6,137 nt of DNA from Alphaproteobacteria bacterium UBA5343 (GCA_002410125.1 DHQH01000017.1:1-6137), one strand, 5' to 3'; shown: positions 1 to 6,017, counted from the stretch's first letter. A program made the numbers and translations. Notes: generated by a model not told the origin, from the letters alone.

Positions 1-62
1 GTGTTTTTTTATGTGTGAATTACTATATATCAACATTAGTATAACTATAATAGGGTATTTAT

Positions 63-452
63 ATGACTAGAATTAATTTAATACATCCATCTCATTTAAC
101 AAATAGGCATTTAATGGCTGAGTATCGAGAGCTACCTCGTATATTTACGGCTGTTAGAAAATTAGAAGAACAAGGAAAAAATCCAAAAGATATAGATATT
201 GCTCCTAAATATATTTTAGGCAAAGGGCATAATAAATTTTTCTATAATAAATGCTCATTCCTTATTAACCGTTATCAATCGCTTTATCTTGAACTTAAAA
301 AAAGAGATTATAATTTGGATGATAATTTATATAACTCTATTATAAATGATGCTCAAAAAATTCCTAAAATATGGAGTTCATTATATTCTCCAACCCCAGA
401 AGAGATTTATCTTAATATGCAAAGATTAGTAGAAAAACATATTGCTAGATAA
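63..452 (+). CDS. Pyrimidine-dimer DNA glycosylase / AP lyase, T4 endonuclease V (DenV) family
   Basis: This is a 129-residue relative of phage T4 endonuclease V, which cuts the glycosyl bond of UV-induced cyclobutane pyrimidine dimers and then nicks the abasic site. The start is fixed by the N-terminus: after Met removal Thr2 supplies the catalytic alpha-amino group, and Arg3, Arg22, Glu23 and Arg26 sit at the same numbers as in T4, inside HLMAEYRELPR (16-26). ILGKGHNKFFYNK follows at 51-63. A weak AGGG at 52-55 precedes the ATG by 7 bases. The protein stops right after KHIAR. The T4 and chlorovirus enzymes continue into a Pro-x-Trp-Tyr-Lys/Arg-Tyr-Tyr-Gly tail used in damage recognition, and none is readable downstream in any frame. 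The family is often carried by phages and patchy in bacteria, so past transfer is plausible. Family assignment is very safe; full activity is not. Confidence 0.95.
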   Translation: MTRINLIHPSHLTNRHLMAEYRELPRIFTAVRKLEEQGKNPKDIDIAPKYILGKGHNKFFYNKCSFLINRYQSLYLELKKRDYNLDDNLYNSIINDAQKIPKIWSSLYSPTPEEIYLNMQRLVEKHIAR

Positions 453-595
453 CCGCAACTGTTTAACAATTTTAAACACAAATAAAAGGTTCTTTTCCCC
501 AGTAAATTTAAAACCAAGCAAGCTGGGTTGAAAAATTAGATAGAAGTAATATATTTAATACATCTTATTAATAATAAACAGGAAAGACTAATATT

Positions 596-1678
596 ATGAT
601 TAATGAATTTCTACCTTATGTCTTAATAGAAAACACTCTATTAGGGGCTCCAATTGGGCATTGGTTAGTAGTAATTATTGCTGCTTTTATTACTTACTAC
701 TTATCAAAAGCAATTACTAAAGTCATTGTCGGAGTTTCAAGTTCTGTAGTAAAAAAAGCTAAGAGATTTAATTTAAGTGAGATTATTCGCATTTTAGATG
801 TTCCAATCAGACTATATTTAGCTATTTGGCTATTAATTGTAACTTCTAGTTCTATCAAAGTTTCAGAAAATATGATAGCGAAGCTAAATCTTTTGGAATC
901 TGTTGTATCTGCTGTTGCACTTTTAATTCTATTATGGAAATTAGTTGATATAATTGTAGAGCTGTTCCAAACATATATGAAAAATAGAGGTAATCAAGGA
1001 GCATTATCGATTGGGCTATTCTTTAGCCGTATAATAAAAACCATTTTGATAGCTATTGCCATTGTAACCGTCTTAGATGGTTTGGGTGTTGATGTAACAA
1101 CGGCTGTTGCTGCTCTTGGTGTTGGTGGTATCGCTTTAGCTCTGGGAGCACAAAAAACAGTAGAAAATTTTGTTGGTAGTTTAACTGTGATTATTGATCA
1201 GCCACTAAGAATAGGGGACTTTTGTAAAATTGGAGGAGTTTTGGGGTCTGTTGAGGCTGTAGGTGTTAGATCTACACGTATTAGAACACCTGATAGAAGT
1301 CTAGTTACAATTCCAAATGGTAGCCTATCTTCTCAAGAAATAGAAAACTATGCCTACCGCGATAAATTTAAGCTACTCACAACAATAGGTCTGACTTACA
1401 CAACCACATCAGACCAACTTAAAAAAGTTATTGCAGGCCTAAAAGATATGTTAGCTTCTCATGATTATGTAGATCCAGATCCAGCAAGAGTAATATTCAA
1501 ATCTTATGGTGATTTTTCATTAAATATTGAAATTTTTGCTTACCTAAAAGCAGATGACTATAATCAGTTTTTAGCATATCAAGAGGAAATAAATTTTGAC
1601 ATTATGAAAATAGTAGAAGATGCAGGCTCTGATTTTGCCTTCCCATCACAAACTATTTACAATGTTGATGTTAAGTAA
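596..1678 (+). CDS. MscS-family small-conductance mechanosensitive ion channel
   Basis: This 360-residue inner-membrane channel protein should open under membrane tension and release solutes during osmotic downshock. Hydrophobic segments lie at about 19-38, 70-85, 100-124 and 144-162. The pore helix follows at about 166-190, rich in Gly and Ala (AVAALGVGGIALALGAQ) like TM3 of E. coli MscS. The beta domain follows, with QPLRIGDF (202-209), a GxxGxVE turn (about 214-220), STRIRTPD (226-233) and the signature PNG (240-242). The C-terminal alpha/beta domain ends with FAFPSQT (347-353), usual in the family. At 360 residues it is longer than E. coli MscS (286), fitting one or two extra N-terminal helices. 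GGAAAG at 581-586 is a loosely spaced ribosome site before the ATG. It appears to be a single-gene unit, since a terminator follows at once. Which paralogue class it belongs to cannot be told by eye. Confidence 0.95.
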   Translation: MINEFLPYVLIENTLLGAPIGHWLVVIIAAFITYYLSKAITKVIVGVSSSVVKKAKRFNLSEIIRILDVPIRLYLAIWLLIVTSSSIKVSENMIAKLNLLESVVSAVALLILLWKLVDIIVELFQTYMKNRGNQGALSIGLFFSRIIKTILIAIAIVTVLDGLGVDVTTAVAALGVGGIALALGAQKTVENFVGSLTVIIDQPLRIGDFCKIGGVLGSVEAVGVRSTRIRTPDRSLVTIPNGSLSSQEIENYAYRDKFKLLTTIGLTYTTTSDQLKKVIAGLKDMLASHDYVDPDPARVIFKSYGDFSLNIEIFAYLKADDYNQFLAYQEEINFDIMKIVEDAGSDFAFPSQTIYNVDVK

Positions 1679-1697
1679 GTAACTCATCAAACAAAAT

Positions 1698-1725
1698 AAA
1701 AACCCTGATAATTTTCAGGGTTTTT
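1698..1725. terminator. Bidirectional rho-independent terminator between convergent genes
   Basis: An 11-bp perfect stem, AAAAACCCTGA (1698-1708) with TCAGGGTTTTT (1715-1725), has a 6-base loop. It is followed by T-rich sequence on both strands. It lies between the stop of the MscS gene and the convergent DUF1796 gene and should serve both. Confidence 0.9.
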
Positions 1726-1737
1726 ATTATAACAATT

Positions 1738-2583
1738 TTAAATCTTTTTCCTAACTTTTCCCAATGACAAATCCAACTTAATTCCTAAAATAGATGATTT
1801 AATCCTCAATAAGTTAGACAAGCACTGAAAGACATATATACAAATAAACTTATTCTTATATTTAATTTCTAAGATGTTTGGAATAATCTTAGAATATTGT
1901 TTTTGCAACTTATATTTTCCATAATGGCTTAATCTATATTGTTTTAATATTTTATCTAAGATTTTTTCATTGCCGAATTTACTATATTCTTCAGTATTAT
2001 TTTCATCATAAGCATTATATCTTAGAATACTTGCATTATCACAAGGATAAATATAGTTAAACTCATCATCTTTTGCTTCTGGGGCATCTTCTAAAACTAG
2101 TAACTCAATTTTGCCATTACCAAATTTATCATTAAATTTATTCATTGCCCAAATCACATCTTTTTCATCAACTTTGTCTTTAGCTAATTGTTTCAAAACG
2201 AATAAAACTTTATCTGATTTTTTTATTATTTCAAAAAATCTCTCACATCTTCTTTTATATTTTTTTGTAACGATTTTATATCCATCTTCAAAAGTCAGAT
2301 GAGATGGAAAATCATGCGGAAAGAGAAATCCATTTTTTTTGTTGGTATAGCAAATAAAACCATGTTCCGAGATTTCTTTAGGATTAAAACACAAATCATC
2401 CTTATCCATAAAACCTTTAAAATCATTAATAATCAGCTCAACCCTGGTTCGAAAACCAGCACAGCTAATCCAGTCAAAAGGCAAAGATAAATATTGTAAT
2501 TTATTTCGTCTTAATGCAGTAGTAGAGCGACAAGCATTACCCATACTAAAGATAAAATCATATTTCTTTTTTTGCTTAAACAT
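1738..2583 (-). CDS. DUF1796 family protein (putative papain-like cysteine peptidase fold)
   Basis: This 281-residue protein is recognised from its N-terminal block: a beta strand leading to SMGNACRSTTALRR (13-26), then LSLPFDWI (32-39). That matches the DUF1796 pattern SLGxxC...LR...S.PFDW. Cys18 would be the nucleophile of the predicted papain-like fold, and FPHDF (88-92) supplies a candidate catalytic His90. Residues 121-165 (KKSDKVLFVLK to KIELLVLED) read as a Rossmann-like pair of strands. The tail from about 215 is basic and hydrophobic (FICIYVFQCLSNLLRI at 246-261) and may touch the membrane. From memory, relatives often sit in cell-surface polysaccharide loci, but no such genes are seen here. 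AAGGA at 2589-2593 lies 5 bases before the ATG. It follows the MazG-like gene by 52 bases on the same strand and may share its transcript. Substrate and activity are unknown. Confidence 0.8.
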   Translation of the reverse strand: MFKQKKKYDFIFSMGNACRSTTALRRNKLQYLSLPFDWISCAGFRTRVELIINDFKGFMDKDDLCFNPKEISEHGFICYTNKKNGFLFPHDFPSHLTFEDGYKIVTKKYKRRCERFFEIIKKSDKVLFVLKQLAKDKVDEKDVIWAMNKFNDKFGNGKIELLVLEDAPEAKDDEFNYIYPCDNASILRYNAYDENNTEEYSKFGNEKILDKILKQYRLSHYGKYKLQKQYSKIIPNILEIKYKNKFICIYVFQCLSNLLRIKSSILGIKLDLSLGKVRKKI

Positions 2584-2609
2584 TAATTTCCTTCATATTT
2601 AATGATATT

Positions 2610-2639
2610 GTTATAACTATTTAATCGTATCACCATCAA
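2610..2639 (-). promoter_or_regulatory. Possible internal sigma70 promoter for the DUF1796 gene
   Basis: Read on the minus strand, TTGATG (2634-2639) and TATAAC (2610-2615) are separated by 18 bases, with transcription expected to begin about 20 bases before the start codon. The -35 box overlaps the stop codon of the MazG-like gene. Good -10 matches occur by chance in DNA this AT-rich, so this is tentative. Confidence 0.3.
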
Positions 2640-2971
2640 ATAGTGTTCCAAACTCGTTGTTTATTGATTTCTTCTTTTTTTCTAAATGCCTCTTCCAAAT
2701 CGATTCCATTTTGATTGGCAATTGAGCAAAGATAAATCAGAACATCTGCAATTTCTAACTCCACATCCTTATGTTTAGAGTTTGTTGCAATTGCACTGCC
2801 TTGCATAGTTTTTCTAATCGCAGAAAAAAGCTCTCCAACTTCTTCTGCCATCAACATACATTCATAAGCCTTATCTTCGGTAGAAAAACCTCGCTCAATC
2901 TTCATCAATCTAACATATTCTTGAAAGTCTTGAATGGTTGGGTTTTCTTTCAAATGCAATTTCGATGTCAT
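2636..2971 (-). CDS. MazG-like nucleotide pyrophosphohydrolase
   Basis: This 111-residue protein of the all-alpha NTP pyrophosphatase (MazG/dUTPase-like) superfamily would hydrolyse a (d)NTP to its NMP and pyrophosphate, clearing non-canonical or excess nucleotides. The metal-binding signature EXXE(12-28)EXXD is complete: E44-x-x-E47 within MAEEVGELFSAIRK (41-54), and E73-x-x-D76 within ELEIADVLIYLCSIAN (71-86). The C-terminal KKEEINKQRVW (98-108) is the usual last helix of the family. It is a single-domain short form, unlike the two-domain MazG of E. coli. GAGGAA (2980-2985) lies 8 bases before the ATG and fixes the start, and a clear promoter lies just upstream. The preferred nucleotide cannot be deduced. 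The divergent kinase remnant next door is also a nucleotide-binding family, but no functional link is shown. Confidence 0.9.
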   Translation of the reverse strand: MTSKLHLKENPTIQDFQEYVRLMKIERGFSTEDKAYECMLMAEEVGELFSAIRKTMQGSAIATNSKHKDVELEIADVLIYLCSIANQNGIDLEEAFRKKEEINKQRVWNTI

Positions 2972-3012
2972 GATGCTAGTTCCTCACGGTTGGGAGATTA
3001 TTATTGATAAAT

Positions 3013-3041
3013 ATGATATGCAGTTTAGCACCCATAGTCAA
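3013..3041 (-). promoter_or_regulatory. Sigma70 promoter of the MazG-like gene
   Basis: On the minus strand, TTGACT (3036-3041) is followed after exactly 17 bases by TATCAT (3013-3018). Each box matches consensus at five of six positions. Transcription should begin near 3005, leaving a leader of about 35 bases that includes the GAGGAA ribosome site. It is the best promoter in the window. Confidence 0.7.
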
Positions 3042-3134
3042 GTATGAGGGACGGAAGTTGTTGCTTTTAATAAGATATATGTGTATTTTTTTATATATAG
3101 ATATCAAATACTTCTTATTAGCGAGAAATTAATC

Positions 3135-3395
3135 ATGAATAAAGCTGTCACAATATATCTCTTAGGCTTCCCCGGTGTTGGTAAATTAACCATAGCCAAA
3201 CACTTAAAAAATCAGATTCCAAATAGTGAAATATTAGACAATCATCTATCAAATGATTGTATATTCCCTTTTGCAGATACCGACCCCAGCAAAATAGATG
3301 CCTATAGTGAAGAAGCTTTTACTGCTATTAAAAATATTGAAAAAAGTATTACCTATATTAGGTATAGTAGTAACAGCAAAGTTTTTATGTGGTGA
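3135..3395 (+). pseudogene. Truncated P-loop kinase / AAA family ATPase remnant
   Basis: This reads as the N-terminal part of a small P-loop kinase-like protein. Starting at the ATG at 3135, a strand leads into Walker A GFPGVGKLT (11-19). ILDNHLSND follows at 33-41, resembling the LLDNH.x.NP block of predicted AAA_33-type kinases related to shikimate or adenylylsulfate kinase. Those proteins usually have about 170-180 residues. Here the frame ends after 86, and residues from about 70 (SITYIRYSSNSKVFMW) look like read-through of the following gene in the wrong frame. Walker B, lid and C-terminal base-binding parts are missing, so it is almost certainly inactive. The same frame opens earlier, at 3081, but those 18 residues have no ribosome site and do not look like the family. 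The ribosome site before 3135 (GAG at 3123-3125) is weak. Confidence 0.65.
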
Positions 3396-3540
3396 TGAAG
3401 AAAAAGAACCGTTAGAAACGGTTAAACCAACCGTTCAAAATAATAGTTCGGATATAGATAAAAAGGAAGCAATTCGTAAATATATGTCAGAACTTGGTAA
3501 AAAAAGCGGTGAAGCAAGAAGAAAAAAGAAGGCTATTTAG
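3298..3540 (+). CDS. Small predicted membrane-segment protein with basic tail, possibly 5'-truncated
   Basis: I do not recognise this family. The open frame gives 80 residues from an ATG at 3298, but the first 13 are an out-of-frame reading of the kinase remnant. A more natural start is the TTG at 3337, giving a 67-residue protein that begins (M)KKVLPILGIVVTAKFLCG. That is a short positively charged N-terminus plus one hydrophobic stretch, which could be a signal or membrane anchor; the Cys is not in a clear lipobox. An acidic linker (GDEEKEPLE) follows, then a strongly basic end, MSELGKKSGEARRKKKAI, of the kind seen in small phage and plasmid proteins. Neither start has a clear ribosome site, so the true 5' end may have been lost at the junction with the kinase. 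Its stop codon lies inside a terminator stem. Expression is uncertain. Confidence 0.45.
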   Translation: MPIVKKLLLLLKILKKVLPILGIVVTAKFLCGDEEKEPLETVKPTVQNNSSDIDKKEAIRKYMSELGKKSGEARRKKKAI

Positions 3541-3552
3541 CCTTCTTTTTTT
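3522..3552 (+). terminator. Rho-independent terminator overlapping the stop codon of the small basic protein
   Basis: AAAAAAGAAGGCT (ending 3533) pairs with AGCCTTCTTTTTTT (3538-3552) around the loop ATTT, ending in a run of T. The TAG stop at 3538-3540 is part of the right arm. It separates the small gene from the HerA gene, so the latter needs its own promoter. Confidence 0.85.
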
Positions 3553-3590
3553 AGATAATTGCAATATACACAGATACATAGTCATAAAAC

Positions 3591-3618
3591 TTGATTTGCA
3601 TATGAAAAAGGATAATAC
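3591..3618 (+). promoter_or_regulatory. Weak candidate promoter for the HerA-like gene
   Basis: TTGATT (3591-3596) and TAATAC (3613-3618) are 16 bases apart. The -10 match is poor and alternatives exist (GATAAT at 3611, TATACA at 3626). A promoter must lie somewhere in the 96 bases after the upstream terminator, but sequence alone does not settle which. The gene also has a strong ribosome site, AAGGAG at 3637-3642, 6 bases before the ATG. Confidence 0.3.
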
Positions 3619-3648
3619 TTTGTTTTATACAATTTTAAGGAGTATCTG

Positions 3649-5820
3649 ATGACAAATAATAATTATCTCATAAGAATTATAACTCTTATTACATATATAT
3701 TAGGTTTAGTAGTTATTTTTGAATTTTTAAATCACTCTATTTTAAATGCATCTAATGTTGATTTAATTCTATTTTCTAGTTTATCTATTTTAGCTATAAA
3801 TTTATTGGTAGTTGAACATTTTTTTGAGACACCCAAAGATGTTATAGGAGCTTCATTAAATGGATTGATTTTATTATTATCTTTGTTTCATGAGCAAAGT
3901 TTTTCAAGGTCATTATTTAATTTCTTATTAGTTTGGTTCTCTTCTTCATTATTACTATCTATTGCATCTGTTATTTTTTATCAACTCCATAGGTTGGCAT
4001 TAGCTAATCATATAAAAGGTTTGGCGGTTAAAATAGGTAAATCCAAGGTGTGCTTTAGTTTATTAATAACATTTGTTTTAATCGAGTTCTATAAAGAAGA
4101 AGATTTTGCTTTTTATGTTTTTACTATTTCTTATTTTATAATACTTTCTTCAAGTGAAATTAGAGGGTTTATATTTAATGTCATTAATTTTCTCATGTCT
4201 TTATTTAGGGCTAAGCAAGAAAATATCAATACACCTGTAGGAGTAATGACAGCAGTGCAATCAAAAAATACATTTATTATAGATTTAATTGATTCTAAAA
4301 AAAGAGAGGCTTTGAGTTTATTTGGTTTTATAGAGTTTAAATCAGAGTTAAAAGATAAGGAAATTATAGTTAGGGGATTTATTATAGATAGGTATCAACT
4401 AGACGACAAGCAAAAGATTAAGGTGTTAAAGGTTGGTAGTATTGATATTAGTCAAAAAAAGGATTCTTATAAGGTCTATGAAAAAAATATTGTATATAAA
4501 GCCACTCCATCACCAGAGGAAAAGTTAAAGTTAGAAAATTTTGTAGGAACTATTATAGATAAATCTGATATTTCTGAAATTAGGTTTGAATATTCTCCAA
4601 ATAATTTTTTAACAAATGGAGATTTGTTAGAATTACAGGCTCAAAATAAAAAGAATGAAATGGTAGATGTGTTATATCAAGTAACAGAAGCTATGACAGA
4701 GATTAAGAATTTAGAAGACAATAATGAGACAGGTTTAATTATATCTAAAGCCAATCATTTAGGGGTCTGGCAATCTGAAAGTAGAAGTTTCGAAAATTAT
4801 GGTTGGGTTCCTCAGATAAATACAGGAGTATATCGTGTTAAAGAAATAAACGGTCCTGAGTTACAAGCAGGTGAAATAGAATTAGGAAGTATTGAATCCA
4901 CAAATTTTAAGGTGTTGGCAAATGTTAAAAAATTAGTAACAATGCATACTGCAATATTAGGTGCTACTGGACAAGGAAAGTCTGTTTTTGCTAGAGACAT
5001 TATAAATAAAATAACAAAACATAACACTAAAGTTTTTTGTGTAGATTTAACAGGAGAGATAAAAAAGTTTATTAAAGTAAAAAGTCTAGGAAACTATTCT
5101 GGGACTGTTTCTTTTAAAGGTGTTGATACTAAGTTTGAGGATATAATTAAGTATATAACAGATAATAGAGGGAGTGCATACGGTAAAGACCCAAAAGGTT
5201 TAGATGAATATGTAAAAAAAGCTGAAGAATTAATAAAAGTAAAAATAAATGAGTTTATGACATCTCCTGATTCTCCTGTAGGTGTTTTGGAATTGCCAGA
5301 GTTATCTAATACAGAAGAGACATTAGAGTATACTAAATTATTTTTCAAGGCATTGTTTGATTTAGCGAAAGATGGTCTTTTTTCTAGTAATCAAGCTTGT
5401 ATTGTTTTAGAAGAGGCACACACATTAATACCTGAGTGGAATTCTGTTGGTGGAGCAGATGATAAGGTTGCTAGAAGAGTTACAAATACAATAGCTCAAA
5501 TAGCCCTACAGGGAAGAAAATATAATGTTGGTTTATTCATAATTGCTCAAAGAACAGCTAATGTATCTAAAACAATTTTAACTCAATGTAATACAGTTAT
5601 ATCGTTTAAGCAGTTTGATAATACAAGTAGAGATTTCTTATCTAATCATTTTGGAAGTAATTTTGTTTCTTCTCTTCCTATATTAAAAAAACGAAGAGCT
5701 TTGATTTCTGGAGAGGCTTTGGTTTCTGATGTTCCTATTATATTTAAAGTTCCAGAAATAAAAGAAGAAGAGGTTGAAAATAGCACAGCAGTAGCACAAG
5801 ATAAAACAAAAGGCTCTTAG
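3649..5820 (+). CDS. Membrane-anchored HerA/DUF87-type ATPase
   Basis: This 723-residue protein has three parts. Residues 1-185 hold about five to seven hydrophobic segments (near 9-27, 38-56, 68-80, 90-112, 134-147, 153-168 and 174-186), making a polytopic membrane domain. Residues 195-425 are mainly beta, with a stretch from GVMTAVQ (198) resembling a HAS-barrel and LQAGEIELG (405-413) before the motor. Residues 430-700 are a HerA/DUF87 RecA-like motor: Walker A GATGQGKS (438-445), Walker B IVLEEAH (585-591), GRKYNVGLFIIAQR (622-635) with the candidate arginine finger Arg623, and ILTQCNTVISFK (643-654). HerA-type motors form hexameric rings that pump DNA or remodel nucleoprotein. In HerA-NurA repair and HerA-SIR2/DUF4297 defence a nuclease or NADase partner is encoded nearby; none is visible here. 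A strong AAGGAG fixes the start. Family is secure; a membrane-tied DNA translocation or defence role is inference. Confidence 0.9.
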   Translation: MTNNNYLIRIITLITYILGLVVIFEFLNHSILNASNVDLILFSSLSILAINLLVVEHFFETPKDVIGASLNGLILLLSLFHEQSFSRSLFNFLLVWFSSSLLLSIASVIFYQLHRLALANHIKGLAVKIGKSKVCFSLLITFVLIEFYKEEDFAFYVFTISYFIILSSSEIRGFIFNVINFLMSLFRAKQENINTPVGVMTAVQSKNTFIIDLIDSKKREALSLFGFIEFKSELKDKEIIVRGFIIDRYQLDDKQKIKVLKVGSIDISQKKDSYKVYEKNIVYKATPSPEEKLKLENFVGTIIDKSDISEIRFEYSPNNFLTNGDLLELQAQNKKNEMVDVLYQVTEAMTEIKNLEDNNETGLIISKANHLGVWQSESRSFENYGWVPQINTGVYRVKEINGPELQAGEIELGSIESTNFKVLANVKKLVTMHTAILGATGQGKSVFARDIINKITKHNTKVFCVDLTGEIKKFIKVKSLGNYSGTVSFKGVDTKFEDIIKYITDNRGSAYGKDPKGLDEYVKKAEELIKVKINEFMTSPDSPVGVLELPELSNTEETLEYTKLFFKALFDLAKDGLFSSNQACIVLEEAHTLIPEWNSVGGADDKVARRVTNTIAQIALQGRKYNVGLFIIAQRTANVSKTILTQCNTVISFKQFDNTSRDFLSNHFGSNFVSSLPILKKRRALISGEALVSDVPIIFKVPEIKEEEVENSTAVAQDKTKGS

Positions 5821-5838
5821 ATTTCTCTAAAAGCCTTT
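5808..5838. terminator. Terminator overlapping the stop of the HerA-like gene
   Basis: AAAGGCT (5808-5814) pairs with AGCCTTT (5832-5838), and inside it TTAGA with TCTAA, with one C/A mismatch and a 4-base loop. The right side continues TATTTCTTT, and the minus strand also ends in T-rich sequence, so it can work both ways. The TAG stop at 5818-5820 lies within the stem. It may first have served a minus-strand tRNA whose remnant starts 6 bases further on. Confidence 0.75.
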
Positions 5839-5843
5839 ATTTC

Positions 5844-5862
5844 TTTGGTTGCGGGGGCCAGA
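5844..5862. repeat. Direct repeat copy 1 (tRNA-fMet 3' end, attachment-site-like)
   Basis: This 19-base segment is identical to 6056-6074, which is the 3' acceptor and CCA end of the initiator tRNA gene plus two flanking bases. Beyond it the copies diverge at once. Exact short copies of a tRNA 3' end are the usual mark of integrase attachment sites, but the two are only 212 bases apart. Confidence 0.85.
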
Positions 5863-5990
5863 ATTCGGTCGGTTGTTACAAGCAAGTTGTAAAACTCTTC
5901 CCGCTCTCATTATCTCTATTTGGCAATAGACCGACATACTCTGTCTGTCTGATAATTTCTAGTGAACTGACCTTATCCCGCCACCCCACA
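5846..5990 (-). pseudogene. tRNA-fMet-like remnant or tRNA-ended structured RNA (145 nt)
   Basis: Read on the minus strand, the element begins TGTGGGGTGG (5990-5981), matching the first ten bases of tRNA-fMet at eight positions. It ends with the exact last 17 bases of that tRNA including CCA (5862-5846). The two halves still pair as an acceptor stem, with a U-A pair at position 1 and a U-G pair at position 3. On the plus strand TGAACTGACCTT (5963-5974) matches the tRNA T-arm region (6077-6091) with three bases missing. Anticodon and D arms are absent, and about 100 bases of unrelated, hairpin-rich sequence split the T-arm. It cannot act as a normal tRNA. A decayed tandem copy with an insertion is my favoured reading; an integration scar or a functional RNA is possible. 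Confidence 0.4.
5909..5956. other. Potential three-way-junction RNA fold
   Basis: ATTATC (5909-5914) is the reverse complement of GATAAT (5951-5956). Enclosed are two hairpins: TCTATT-TGGC-AATAGA (5915-5930), directly abutting the outer stem, and GACA-TACTC-TGTC (5933-5945). A further hairpin, TTACAA-GCAAG-TTGTAA (5876-5892), lies just outside. All are nested, so they can form together as RNA on either strand or as cruciform DNA. No known RNA family was recognised. Confidence 0.4.
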
Positions 5991-6017
5991 ATCTGAGACC
6001 TCGCAATATCAAAATAC

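Noticed and set aside
46..51. Perfect TATAAT just upstream of the endonuclease V-like gene
   Set aside because: It has no acceptable -35 box at 16-18 bases, and transcription would begin only about 5 bases before the ATG, after the AGGG ribosome site. In DNA this AT-rich a chance match is likely.
484..529. Hairpins in the 143-base gap before the MscS gene (AAAAG/CTTTT at 484-496; AACC..AGC/GCT..GGTT at 512-529)
   Set aside because: The first has no GC-rich stem. The second has a tiny loop, a mismatch and no T tract, so neither supports a terminator or an operator call.
2111..2490. Two 63-residue plus-strand open frames
   Set aside because: They lie wholly antisense to the DUF1796 gene, have low-complexity composition and no ribosome site; they are shadows.
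2771..3007. 78-residue plus-strand open frame
   Set aside because: It is antisense to the MazG-like gene and its promoter region and reads as the complement of the conserved helices.
4812..5348. Two minus-strand open frames of 71 and 84 residues
   Set aside because: They are complementary to the conserved motor domain of the HerA-like gene and have no independent coding signs.
5402..5422. Glutamate in place of aspartate in Walker B (LEEAH) of the HerA-like protein
   Set aside because: LEEAH is common in bacterial DUF87 proteins and is not a sign of inactivation.
5863..5962. A CRISPR array or a group I intron in the tRNA-like element
   Set aside because: There are no regularly spaced repeats. 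The insert of about 100 bases is far too short for a group I intron, and no P7/P3-type core was seen.
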